Source: Geothrix sp. 21YS21S-2
GTDB lineage: Bacteria > Acidobacteriota > Holophagae > Holophagales > Holophagaceae
Length of the DNA stretch: 64,000 bases
Reading direction: 5' to 3'
NCBI RefSeq assembly: GCF_030846775.1
Contig: NZ_CP132910.1
Location: 1,460,001-1,524,000, forward strand
A program made the translations under genes and the position numbers. Numbering within the stretch: the stretch's first letter is position 1; each line of letters opens with the position of its first letter. Below are positions 37,690-45,995 of this stretch, in pieces. The notes under the pieces were generated by a model. It was not told the origin of the DNA. It saw only the letters and a list, made by a program, of their open reading frames with translations, and made no database searches.

Positions 37690-38411
37690 GAGGGCTTCTC
37701 GAAGAACAGCACCACCATGCCGAAGCCCACGCGGTCCCCGGGCTTCAGCTCCCGGGCGTCGCCGGGGGGGAGGCGCTCGCCCTTGATGTAGGTGCCGTTG
37801 GCGACGCCGTGCTCCTCCACCAGGAAGTACCGGTTGTGCTCGCAGAGGATCCGGGCGTGGCGCCGGGAGACGCTGAGCTGCGGGTCCTCCTCGGTGAGGT
37901 CGATGTCGGGGTGGATGCCCGTGTTGGGGTCGAAGCGGCCCACGAGCGCGCCGTGGGAGAGGATGTTGAACTTCCGCCCGGAGATGACGGACACGAGGCT
38001 CACCGCGGCGGGCTGCGCCCTGGCCTTCATGCCCTTGGAGACGTCCACGTCCGTGCGGCCGGCCAGTTCGCGGTTGCGCTGGGCCAGGCGCTGCATCATC
38101 TTCACGGACACTTCCGGGTTCTGGCGGATCATGCGCAGGAAGGTGCCCCGGGAGATGGTCACCACCTCGGTGTCCTCCAGGGCCACGACCGTGTGGTGGC
38201 GCGGGATGGGCTCCAGGAGGCTGCCCTCGCCGAAGAAGTCGCCCTTGGCCAGTTCCTCGGACCAGTCGCCCTGGGGTTCGGTGCCGACGTACATGCGGAT
38301 CTTGCCGGAAAGGATCACGTACATCGTCTGGGCCAGGTCGCCCTTGCGGTACACAATCTCCCCTTCCTTGAAGGTGAGCTTGCTCTGGCCTATGAAGTTC
38401 GATTCGGACAT
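37686..38411 (-). CDS. cyclic nucleotide-binding / FHA domain protein
   Basis: A 241-residue protein. Residues about 10-125 are a CAP-type cyclic nucleotide-binding domain (EGEIVYRKGDLAQTMYVILSG, FFGEGSLLEPIPRHHTVVA). Residues about 145-235 are an FHA domain, with ISGRKFNILSHGALVGR, SVSRRHARIL and NGTYIKGERLPPGDAREL, that would bind a phosphothreonine. The phosphoprotein theme matches the two PP2C genes. Soluble. It is divergent from lpxK. Confidence 0.9.
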   Translation of the reverse strand: MSESNFIGQSKLTFKEGEIVYRKGDLAQTMYVILSGKIRMYVGTEPQGDWSEELAKGDFFGEGSLLEPIPRHHTVVALEDTEVVTISRGTFLRMIRQNPEVSVKMMQRLAQRNRELAGRTDVDVSKGMKARAQPAAVSLVSVISGRKFNILSHGALVGRFDPNTGIHPDIDLTEEDPQLSVSRRHARILCEHNRYFLVEEHGVANGTYIKGERLPPGDARELKPGDRVGFGMVVLFFEKPS

Positions 38412-38501
38412 GGGTAACCGAGGGATGGATCTAAAGATAACCTGCCTTCGACTCCGTTGGGAACTTCACTGGGAGGCGATTTTTCCCTTTATGCTGGTGG
38501 A

Positions 38502-39563
38502 ATGCAACCGCTCCGCTGGATCCTCGCGCCCCTGGCCCCCCTGTACGGGGGGGTCGTGGCCCTGCGGAACCGCGCGTTCGACCGGCACCCGGAACGGGCC
38601 GCCCGGGTGGAGGTGCCCGTGGTGTCCATCGGCAACCTGACCACCGGCGGCACCGGCAAGACCCCCGTGACCCTCCATCTGGCCGAAGCCTTGGAAGCAG
38701 AAGGATTTCTGCCCGCGGTGGTCTCCCGTGGCTACGGTGGGCGGCGCGACCTGGATCCCATGGAGGTGGACCCCGCCTCCGACCCGGCCCAGACCGGGGA
38801 CGAGCCCCTGATGATGGCCCGGCGCCTGGGTCCCGGACGGGTGGTGGTGGGCAGGCGCCGCCACCACGCGGCCCTGCGGGCCCTGTCCCTGGCGCCCCGG
38901 CCGGACCTCCTCATCATGGACGACGGGTTCCAGCACCGGGGCCTCCACCGGGACCTGGACCTGCTCCTGCTGGACGGGGTGCGCCGCTGGGGCAACGGGC
39001 GCATGCTGCCCCTGGGCGACCTGCGCGAGCCCGCGGCCTCGGCGGCCCGGGCCTCGGCACTGGTGGTCACCCGCGGCGGCCGCGCCGACCGGGACGCCAT
39101 CCTGGCCTGGTGGGGCCGTTTCGGTTCCGGGGGCCCGGTGTTCTGGGTGGACTTCGCCATCACCTCCCTGCGGCGCCTGGACACCGGCGCCCGCATCCCC
39201 CTGCCCCTGGGCGGTCCGGGGCCGCTCTTCGCGTTCTGCGCCCTGGGGCACCCGGAGGCGTTCTTCGCGGACCTGCTGGTGGCCGGCGCCCCCTGGACCG
39301 GCAACCACGCCTTCCCGGACCATCAGCCCCTGGGCCCGCGCCTGGCGGCCCTGGAGGCCGAGGCCCGGGCCACCGGCGCCGAGGGCCTGGTGTGCACGGA
39401 GAAGGACGCCGTGAAGCTGGACCCCGCCCGCGCCGCCGGAATGCCCATCTGGGTCGCCGAGCAGCGGGTGACGGGCGCCGGGCCCCTGGAGGCCTGGGTC
39501 CTGGAGCGGCTCAGAGGCTCTTCAGGATCTCCTGCCGCTTCTTCTGGTACTCGTCCTCGGTGA
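38502..39563 (+). CDS. lpxK: tetraacyldisaccharide 4'-kinase LpxK
   Basis: A 353-residue inner-membrane kinase of lipid A synthesis. The Walker A motif SIGNLTTGGTGKTPVTLHL is at about 38-56, LIMDDGFQHRGLHRDLDLLLLDG is the conserved central segment, and LVCTEKDAVKLDP lies near the C-terminus. The start at 38502 is chosen by homology. The last 17 codons (51 bp plus stop) overlap the 3' end of the convergent SHOCT gene, which is unusual. Confidence 0.93.
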   Translation: MQPLRWILAPLAPLYGGVVALRNRAFDRHPERAARVEVPVVSIGNLTTGGTGKTPVTLHLAEALEAEGFLPAVVSRGYGGRRDLDPMEVDPASDPAQTGDEPLMMARRLGPGRVVVGRRRHHAALRALSLAPRPDLLIMDDGFQHRGLHRDLDLLLLDGVRRWGNGRMLPLGDLREPAASAARASALVVTRGGRADRDAILAWWGRFGSGGPVFWVDFAITSLRRLDTGARIPLPLGGPGPLFAFCALGHPEAFFADLLVAGAPWTGNHAFPDHQPLGPRLAALEAEARATGAEGLVCTEKDAVKLDPARAAGMPIWVAEQRVTGAGPLEAWVLERLRGSSGSPAASSGTRPR

Positions 39564-40239
39564 TGAGGTTCTCGTCCCGGAGCCGCTTCAGGGCCCGCAG
39601 ACGGGCCTCGGGGCCTTCGGCGGGGGCGGCCTTGGGCTCGGGTGGAGGGGCGCCCTGGAACCCCGGCAGCACCGGCGTCGGCGCCGCGTAGGGCACCGCA
39701 GGGAACTCCACCCAGTCGCCGCGCCTGGAGGCCAGGCCCTCGCCCCTGAGCACCACCTTGCCGGCCTGGACGCGGGACCCGTAGGTGAACTCGGGCTTGT
39801 CGCCGCGCACGCGGAAGCGGTCCACGAAATCCAGGCGCGCGTCCCGCACGATCACCTGCACCTTGCCCCCCTCCACGAAGAGCCGCGCCGTTACGCCGAA
39901 GGACGGGTTCATGAACCCCCCGCCCCTGCGCCCCGTGCTCAGCAGCACGAGGTCCTCGCCCGGGTCGGCCACGGCGAAGGCCTCCAGCAGCGGCTTGACC
40001 AGCTGGTCCACCTCCTTGGCCTCGAACAGGGGCCCCTCCTCGAAGCGGATCGCCCGCAGGCTGCGCCTCAGGGCCTCCGCGTCCAGCTGCGCCGGGTGCT
40101 GCGCCGGCGCCGCGCCCGCCTCGGCGGGCACCAGCTTCACCCAGGTGAACTCCTTCAGCTCCCAGTTCGTGCGATGGGGAGCGGCGGCAAAGGCCGCGAA
40201 CGCGCACAGGACCGCCGGCACACCTGAAAACACCTTCAT
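39511..40239 (-). CDS. exported protein with C-terminal SHOCT domain
   Basis: A 242-residue protein. The start MKVFSGVPAVLCAFAAFAAA gives a signal peptide and is fixed by GGAGG. The middle is not recognised and holds FEEGPLFEAKEVDQLVKPLL. A Pro/Ala stretch leads to ARLRALKRLRDENLITEDEY, the SHOCT helical pair at the very end, often involved in oligomerisation. Convergent with lpxK with an overlap of 53 bp. Confidence 0.78.
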   Translation of the reverse strand: MKVFSGVPAVLCAFAAFAAAPHRTNWELKEFTWVKLVPAEAGAAPAQHPAQLDAEALRRSLRAIRFEEGPLFEAKEVDQLVKPLLEAFAVADPGEDLVLLSTGRRGGGFMNPSFGVTARLFVEGGKVQVIVRDARLDFVDRFRVRGDKPEFTYGSRVQAGKVVLRGEGLASRRGDWVEFPAVPYAAPTPVLPGFQGAPPPEPKAAPAEGPEARLRALKRLRDENLITEDEYQKKRQEILKSL

Positions 40240-40286
40240 GGAACCTCCAGAGCTTGGATGCTGCATCCGCCAGGATAGCACCCAGG

Positions 40287-40315
40287 TTGACCCCCTCCCC
40301 TCCCCGTGATACGTT
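40287..40315 (+). promoter_or_regulatory. candidate promoter of tRNA-Gly
   Basis: TTGACC (40287-40292), 17-bp pyrimidine-rich spacer, TACGTT (40310-40315), placing transcription start about 10 bp upstream of the mature tRNA. Inferred by eye. Confidence 0.4.
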
Positions 40316-40331
40316 GACCGTGCACGTTAGC

Positions 40332-40406
40332 GCGGGCGTAATTCAGTGGCAGAATGTCAGCTTCCCAAGCTGAACGTCGTCGGTTCGATCCCGATCGCCC
40401 GCTCCA
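40332..40406 (+). tRNA. tRNA-Gly (anticodon CCC)
   Basis: 75 nt including an encoded CCA. Acceptor stem GCGGGCG / CGCCCGC; anticodon stem TCAGC / GCTGA with loop TTCCCAA, giving anticodon CCC for the GGG codon; T-loop GGTTCGATCCC; discriminator T. The 3' portion from base 40387 on is part of a larger repeat (see repeat features). Confidence 0.95.
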
Positions 40407-40652
40407 AAGCAAAGGCCCCGCAAGGGGCTTTTGTTTTGGAGCGGGCAATCGGGATCGAATCGTCCGATGCGCGCCGGTAGGCCCCCTCCGGACAGCCCGG
40501 GGGGCTGTCCGGAGGATCAGGGCCGGGCGCAGCAGCGGACGCGGCCCGGAGGGGATCCCGATCGCCCGCTCCAAAGCAAAGGCCCCGCAAGGGGCTTTTG
40601 CTTTGGAGCTGGGGATCGGGATCGAATCGTCCGATGCGCGCCGATAGGCCCC
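40387..40652 (+). repeat. tandem direct repeat of the tRNA-Gly 3' end, with inverted copies
   Basis: Unit 1 (40387-40485) and unit 2 (40554-40652) are about 99-bp direct repeats with a few mismatches, 167 bp apart. Each begins with the last 20 nt of tRNA-Gly and runs into a hairpin around GGCCCC-GCAA-GGGGC. The right arm of that hairpin is an inverted copy of the tRNA 3' end: a 33-bp arm with three mismatches reaching ATCGGGATC. Between the units is a perfect 14-bp hairpin (40485-40515). Unit 2 lacks that hairpin. Repeats of tRNA 3' ends often mark integration sites, but no integrase is present. Confidence 0.85.
40411..40436 (+). terminator. terminator after tRNA-Gly
   Basis: The core GGCCCC-GCAA-GGGGC with flanking A and T runs forms a terminator-like hairpin right after the tRNA. 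The stem can extend into the tRNA 3' half because of the inverted copy downstream, so folding may compete with tRNA maturation. Confidence 0.6.
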
Positions 40653-40760
40653 CGCAGGACCAGGGCGGGGCGCAGCGGCCATCAACTTATTTTCCCAACA
40701 AAGTTGCCTTTGTAAAAGGCCGGGCGGGTCGATAGGCTCAACGCATCCCCCGGAGTCAAC

Positions 40761-42332
40761 ATGCGCCGTTTAGGGCTTCTCTTGGCTGTCGCCTGCACCC
40801 TTGGAGCCAAAGACCCGATCCCGGTGGAAACGACGATTGCGGCTGTCCGTCTTCATCCAGGCGAAGGTTGGGTAACCCGCAAGGGAACCGTCCAGTTGCT
40901 GGAGGGAGGGTCCAGCCGCGTAATCATCCCTGGGCTTCCAGCAGGGCTCCGGTTTGATGACTTGCGCCTCAGAGCCCAGGGGCCTGCTGGAACTCGAATC
41001 GGTGACTTGACGGTCAGGGAGGCCCCCCAGACCTACCGTGAGCGAACGGAATGGAAACGCCTGGAGAAGGAGGCCGCTGACCTCCGGGGAAGGCTGGCCC
41101 TCCTCGATCTTCGCCAGAAGAACCAGGCAAAGGCCAGGCAGCTATTCCTGGACCTTAAAGCCGCCCAAACCAAGGGGTTTCAGCAATCCCTGACCACCGG
41201 CGCCCTGAAGCCCCAATCCATCCTGGATTTCAGTTTCGCGGTCGAGAGTCGGAGCCTCGAACTTGCGCGCCAGGATGCGGCCTTGAGCGAGGAGCGAAGC
41301 TCCTTGAAGTCGAGGGCTGACCGGAACGATGAAGCCATGGAAGGACTGAAACGGGAAGGCGAGGCCAATCCCACGGTCATCTCCGTGGAATTGGAGGTCC
41401 CCCGGGCCTGCTCCGTGGGCCTGGAATTGTCCTTCCGGGTCCAGGAGGCATCCTGGGCACCAGCCTACGAGGCGCGCTTAAGCCCAGACAAGCGTCACCT
41501 GGAACTGGTCCTGTTCGCAGCCGTGAAACAAGCGACCAATGAGAATTGGAACGGAATCAGCCTGGAACTTCTGAGCCAGGCCCCTTCAGGTCGCCTGGAC
41601 CTTCCGGCAGGGATTCGCCTCCCTGGGCTGAGTTACCAGGAGTCCGGCGCTCGAAAACCCGGCATTCCTGTTCCTGAGAATCCAGTTTCGCCCGCCGCCC
41701 TGACTACCTTGAAGGTGCCAGGCCAGGTTCAGGTGCGAACGGGAGAGGAACAGCGCTTCCGAATCGGCAGCCTCGATCTGGTTCCTTCATTCCGCTACCT
41801 GGCGATCCCCCGCCAGGGAAGCGATGTCTATTTGATGGCCATGGTCCTCCCTGCTCCCGGTTTTCCCCTTGTTGGAGGCAGCCCTGTGGATATGCTCCAA
41901 GGCACCGAAAGGGTCGGCACCCTCCAGATGGAAGCCCCGGGGCCTGGAGACCCACTCCGGTTGAGCTACGGCCCGGTGCCTGGGTTGACTGCACGCAGGG
42001 AAGTCCTCGAGCGCAACCATTCGGAAATCGGGGACAAGACCAAGGAGCGTCAGTGGGTCTTCAAGGAGAGCTTTGAAGTGGAGAGCACGTTTTCGACCCC
42101 TGTGGAAGTCGAGGTCCAGGACCGGACAGTGACCTCAGGTACGGATTCCGTGAAAGTGGACCAGGTGTCGGGTACGACTCCAGGCTGGGAAACCATCCAT
42201 ACAGGAATACGACGCTGGATCCTCCAATTGCCTCCCGGCGGCAAGGCCACGGTCCTTCAGAAGACCCGGATCCAGGGTCCCTTGGTGGGACACCTTGTCA
42301 ACGTGGGCGATCTTTCATTGGAGGGGAACTGA
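40761..42332 (+). CDS. DUF4139 (MuiA-like) protein, first of a pair
   Basis: A 523-residue protein of the mucoidy inhibitor A family. Signal peptide (about 1-16); DUF4140-like N-terminal domain (VRLHPGEGWVTRKGTVQLLEGG); a coiled coil (about 95-205); then the DUF4139 domain, beginning VISVELEVPRACSVGLELSF and continuing WAPAYEARLS and NENWNGISLELLSQAP. The family is secreted or periplasmic with unclear function. Base composition looks a little lower in GC than in surrounding genes. The stop overlaps the next start by one base (TGATG). Confidence 0.85.
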   Translation: MRRLGLLLAVACTLGAKDPIPVETTIAAVRLHPGEGWVTRKGTVQLLEGGSSRVIIPGLPAGLRFDDLRLRAQGPAGTRIGDLTVREAPQTYRERTEWKRLEKEAADLRGRLALLDLRQKNQAKARQLFLDLKAAQTKGFQQSLTTGALKPQSILDFSFAVESRSLELARQDAALSEERSSLKSRADRNDEAMEGLKREGEANPTVISVELEVPRACSVGLELSFRVQEASWAPAYEARLSPDKRHLELVLFAAVKQATNENWNGISLELLSQAPSGRLDLPAGIRLPGLSYQESGARKPGIPVPENPVSPAALTTLKVPGQVQVRTGEEQRFRIGSLDLVPSFRYLAIPRQGSDVYLMAMVLPAPGFPLVGGSPVDMLQGTERVGTLQMEAPGPGDPLRLSYGPVPGLTARREVLERNHSEIGDKTKERQWVFKESFEVESTFSTPVEVEVQDRTVTSGTDSVKVDQVSGTTPGWETIHTGIRRWILQLPPGGKATVLQKTRIQGPLVGHLVNVGDLSLEGN

Positions 42333-44242
42333 TGCGCCGCCTGATCCTGCCCGTTCTCTCCCTCTGTCTTTCCGCCCAGGAACCCGCCCTGAACCTTTCC
42401 CTTAGCCGCGTAAGGATCCATCCTCATCAAGCCTGGATAACCCGTGAGGCAACCTGGAACTTTCGCAGCCCTGGATCCCAGCGGATTCGGCTCACGGACC
42501 TTCCCCCAGGCCTTTCCTTGGAGGATATTCGCGTCCAGGCCGAAGGCATCCCCGGTCTCCGCCTGGGCAACATCGGCATCACCCAGGAAGAAGCCCGGAC
42601 TGAACCTGATGCTGGCACCAAGGCCCTTCAGACCGAGATCCAGACGCTGACCCGCGGCCAGGAAGAGCTGGTGCAAAAGCTTGGCGCCCTGGATGAAGCC
42701 ATGGCTGCCATCACCAATCTGAAGCCCGATTCAGGCGCGACCCCGACAGGCCAGGTTCCGGATCCCAAGGCGGCCGTTGATCTTGCACGGGCGATCCAGG
42801 CACGTTCGGAAGCAATTCTTGCGCAGGCAGAAGACTTGAGGAAGGAACAGGCCGTTGTCCAAGCCCGATTGGGCGCCCTTTCCGCCTCTCTCTTCAAGAA
42901 GGAGAGTTTGGCAAAAAGAAACAAAAGCGTCATTTCGGTAGAGCTGGATTCCCCGGCGGCAGGAGAGGCCCGGATCCAGGTTCTGAGCCGCACCGGAGCT
43001 GCCCGCTGGAGACCCACCTATGAGGTCCGCCTGGGCGAGAAGGGGCTCGAACTCCTGTGCTATGCAAGCATCGGCCAGGCGACGGGAGAGGACTGGAAGA
43101 ACGTCGGGCTGGAGATTTCGAACGCGGAACCGGAAAGGGCGATCCATGCCCCGATCCCGCCCCCGCCCGTTAAGCTGCTCTACAACGCCCCAGAAGTGGC
43201 CGCTATGGGCAGCATCGAGGGGAGGGTCACGGACAGGAGCGGCCACCCTCTGGCCGGGGTTGCAGTGATCGCCAGCTCCGACGCCATCAAGCCAAGGACA
43301 AGGTCCGCAACGACCGACCGGAATGGGGTGTTCCGGCTTCAACTTTTGCCGCTGGGGGACTATCGATTGCAGGCGACAAGGGCTGGCTACCCCTCCTCGA
43401 TGTCATTCGCTCGCGTCCTCTCGGCGCAACCCGTGAGCATTGGCATTCAACTTATGCCATCCGCAGGAGGGGCCACCGTCGAGGTCGTTGCGAGCACACC
43501 GGCGGTGGACCACTCAGTGACCAATACAGCCATTGTCCTCGGAGGTTCGGCAGTCTCAAACAACTATGCGCTGGAAGAAACGCCTGCCCATTATGAGGAA
43601 TCAGGAGAGTTGAGTCTTGCGTGGAGCTTGGCCGGCAAGCGGGATATCCCCTCCGACTCCCAGGCCAGGCGCATTCTTTTGGCCCAGAGCATCGCGGAAG
43701 CGAATTTGCAACTCCGGGCGCTTCCGAGGAGCAGTTCGGAAGTGTTCCTGGTCGCACCCCTGCGCTCACAGCCCGGCTACCCCTGGTTCCCTGGAACCCC
43801 GACCACGGTATTCCGCAATGGAGAGCAACTCGGGCAGGTAGCCCTGCCGCGCCTTCAGCCCGGCGAACGGACCTTGTTCAGTTTTGGCCCAGTTCCCGGG
43901 ATCCGGGTCCAACGTCAGCGGACGGAAGCCACGGTTGCCCTGGCCAGGAACGGGAAGTCCCGGCAATGGACCCTCCGGGAGAAGGTGATCCTGTTCAACG
44001 ACCTGGACCATGAAGTCGACATCCAGGTGCAGGAGCCCTCGATTCGCTCAGCGTCAGACCGGGTGCGGGTCGAGGTACTTCCTGAAGCGACTCCAGCCCA
44101 GGAAATCGAGGGCGATCTTGTTTGGCACGTCAAGGTGCCATCCCACGGCCAGGCAAGGATCGAGGAGGCTTGGCGCATTCTGGGACCGACCACCGGATCT
44201 GTCCCTGAAGTTGTCGCCCTTGGACTCCCAACAAGCGATTAG
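42332..44242 (+). CDS. DUF4139 (MuiA-like) protein with inserted carboxypeptidase-regulatory/TonB-receptor-like domain
   Basis: A 636-residue paralogue of the preceding gene, with signal peptide (1-16), DUF4140-like start (VRIHPHQAWITREATWNF) and coiled coil (about 105-195). DUF4139 begins VISVELDSPAAGEARIQVLS and is interrupted at about 290-420. The insert is a carboxypeptidase-regulatory beta-sandwich (IEGRVTDRSGHPLAGVAVIA, LPLGDYRLQATRAGYPS), then GGATVEVVAS and TPAVDHSVTNTAIVLGGSAVSN. These segments look like the N-terminal part of acidobacterial TonB-dependent receptors. DUF4139 resumes with ELSLAWSLAGKRDIPSDSQ. The pair is probably translated together from one mRNA. Confidence 0.82.
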   Translation: MRRLILPVLSLCLSAQEPALNLSLSRVRIHPHQAWITREATWNFRSPGSQRIRLTDLPPGLSLEDIRVQAEGIPGLRLGNIGITQEEARTEPDAGTKALQTEIQTLTRGQEELVQKLGALDEAMAAITNLKPDSGATPTGQVPDPKAAVDLARAIQARSEAILAQAEDLRKEQAVVQARLGALSASLFKKESLAKRNKSVISVELDSPAAGEARIQVLSRTGAARWRPTYEVRLGEKGLELLCYASIGQATGEDWKNVGLEISNAEPERAIHAPIPPPPVKLLYNAPEVAAMGSIEGRVTDRSGHPLAGVAVIASSDAIKPRTRSATTDRNGVFRLQLLPLGDYRLQATRAGYPSSMSFARVLSAQPVSIGIQLMPSAGGATVEVVASTPAVDHSVTNTAIVLGGSAVSNNYALEETPAHYEESGELSLAWSLAGKRDIPSDSQARRILLAQSIAEANLQLRALPRSSSEVFLVAPLRSQPGYPWFPGTPTTVFRNGEQLGQVALPRLQPGERTLFSFGPVPGIRVQRQRTEATVALARNGKSRQWTLREKVILFNDLDHEVDIQVQEPSIRSASDRVRVEVLPEATPAQEIEGDLVWHVKVPSHGQARIEEAWRILGPTTGSVPEVVALGLPTSD

Positions 44243-44468
44243 ATGGACGGGGTTGGCCGTCCTTCCGATTGTTTGCGCCGACCACTTCGCATTGAACCTG
44301 GATGTCGGAAGGTGGCAGCGACTGACCAAACGCAGAGGCGCTGAGGATTCGCTGGGGCGCAGAGAACAGAGGCTCACAAAGCGCGCACCTAGAATCTTCT
44401 CGAAGGAACCCGGTCTGGGGCCAGAGGAGGAACTTGCCACCACGTGTACGCATGGCTGCAGTCAGCAT
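44243..44468. other. intergenic region with no gene
   Basis: 226 bp between the MuiA-like pair and the helicase remnant. It contains GCAGAGGCGCTGAGGATTCG followed by GGGGCGCAGAGAACAGAGG, a loose purine-rich repeat of a type seen scattered in acidobacterial genomes. Nothing else recognised. Confidence 0.4.
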
Positions 44469-45471
44469 TTATTCCTGGGACTCAACCTGGGCCCCAGCGG
44501 CCTTCACCCGGTCCGCGATGGCATCCATCCACCGGTACCATTTGCGGGGGTCCTTCTTCAGGAGGTCCACTTCCGGTTCCGGTTCCGGTTCGGCCATGAT
44601 GGCCAAAACACGCTGGTGGGCGGGGTCGTTAGGGCGGCACCGAAGCTACCTTTCTTCTTCCGGGAAGAGGGGCGGGGCAGGTTCCGCGGCAGCTCTCGCG
44701 GCCAACTCCGCATCCCGCCTGGTCTTCTCGGCTTCCATCTTCCGCTCCCAGGGCGTGCGGAACGGGTCCGGCTGTTCGATGAAGGAGCCGGTTGGCCAGG
44801 TTCGTCACCTGGGGCGTGTTGCGGTACTTGGCCTGCAGGATCCGGGTGATGTCCCTGGAGGCGAGATCCCCGTGCTCGAAGAAGAAGCTCTTGATGTGGG
44901 CCCAGGAGAAGAAGTTCGGGTGGACGATCTGGTTGGAGTCCCTGCACCGGATGAATCGCCCCGCCTTGTGCAGGGTCTTCAACAACAGGGCCGCCAGGTC
45001 GCAGCGGGCCTGGCAGACCGGAAGGTGGCCGTGCGCCACGATGTTGGGCTCGAACAGGCGTGCCTCCCCCTGGAAGGCCAGGTATTTCTCGAAGAGGTCG
45101 AAGACTTTCGCCCGCTGGGCCTCGGGGAGGATGGATTGGCGCACGCCCAGGCCCAGGTAGGCCTCCCGGTCCAGCCAGGGACGATCCACGGGGTAGCCGG
45201 TCAGCACGCCCTTGAAGTCCTCGTGGAGACGGTGGACGTCGAATTCGGGCGCGGATCGGCTGTGTCGACGGAACCAGACCCGGAAATCCTTGTAGGTGGC
45301 CTCCCGGCCATCGGGAACCTGGAGGGTCTCCAGGAATTCCCGGAAGCTCAGGAAGTCCACCTCCTGCCCCTCGCGGGTGAAACCGTGGGCGTGGTAAATG
45401 CGCCGGGCGTTCTCGGCCAGGTAGGGCGACAGGGGCGCATACAGGATGGCGCCGGTCCCGGATTCCAGGTC
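44469..45471 (-). pseudogene. decayed remnant of a large superfamily 1 (UvrD/Rep-like) helicase
   Basis: The upstream frame (45471 down to about 44780) reads ILYAPLSPYLAENARRIY, DFLSFREFLETLQVP, GVRQSILPEAQRAKVFDLF, DSNQIVHPNFFSWAHIKSFF and KYRNTPQVTNLANRLL. These are motifs of a large helicase that here lacks the Walker A region. After LANRLL the sense shifts to another frame (FIEQPDPFRTPWERKMEAEK, ending in a stop near 44650). A third piece (MAEPEPEPEVDLLKKDPRKW) ends at 44469. The N-terminus and the middle of the protein are lost, so it cannot be functional. Confidence 0.7.
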
Positions 45472-45485
45472 CTAGGACATGTTTC

Positions 45486-45671
45486 TTATCGCTCGGAGGT
45501 CCGGTCCCAGGCCGTGAGCAGTTCCTCCCTCCGGAGCGCGCTCCAGTCCCGGCCGCAGTTGGCGGAGGTCGCGGCGGGTCCGCGCATGTTCAGGTCATGC
45601 CACGTGATGAGCCAATGGATTTCCATTTCGCTCAGGACGACGGGGATTCGAGGTTTGGCAGTCTGTATCAT
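45486..45671 (-). CDS. possible small protein, unknown
   Basis: An open frame of 61 codons, MIQTAKPRIPVVLSEMEIHW to TAWDRTSER. There is no clear ribosome-binding site and no family match. It lies upstream of the helicase remnant on the same strand and might be part of the same decayed locus. The remaining bases up to 45960 hold no recognisable gene. Confidence 0.3.
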   Translation of the reverse strand: MIQTAKPRIPVVLSEMEIHWLITWHDLNMRGPAATSANCGRDWSALRREELLTAWDRTSER

Positions 45672-45960
45672 TGGGCGCGACCAGGGAAAGGGCTTGTCGG
45701 GAGGGAGGCACCATGGAGGACCTTACCCCTTGGGCGGCCATACCTGGCCGGGTTCCCCTGAACGGTCGAAAACCGGGGGACGAACGGTCATATCTTGATC
45801 TTTCCTACAATCGGAAGACCCGCGGATTGCACCTTGCCAGGTGAATCCGATGCCCGGTGCGGTTGACCCTATGCGTTGCCACCGCCTCCGCCTCTTGGCC
45901 CTGGTTCAGACGCATTCTGGCCCAGCAAGGCACGTGACTGTTCACGACTTAAAATCTACA

Positions 45961-45989
45961 TTGCAATTATGGCATTTATTTCCATAATT
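45961..45989 (+). promoter_or_regulatory. promoter with inverted-repeat operator, probably leaderless
   Basis: TTGCAA (45961-45966), 17-bp spacer, ATAATT (45984-45989). Inside it, AATTATGG (45965-45972) and CCATAATT (45982-45989) form a perfect 8-bp inverted repeat with a 9-bp centre. Transcription would begin about at the ATG of the DUF4143 gene (45996), so the message may have no leader. The repeat would cover both promoter elements, as expected for an autorepressor site. The AT content is far above local average. Confidence 0.5.
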
Positions 45990-45995
45990 ACATAC

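Noticed and set aside
40332-40652. CRISPR array
   Set aside because: Only two long repeat units with tRNA-derived sequence and internal hairpins; no short regular repeats or spacers.
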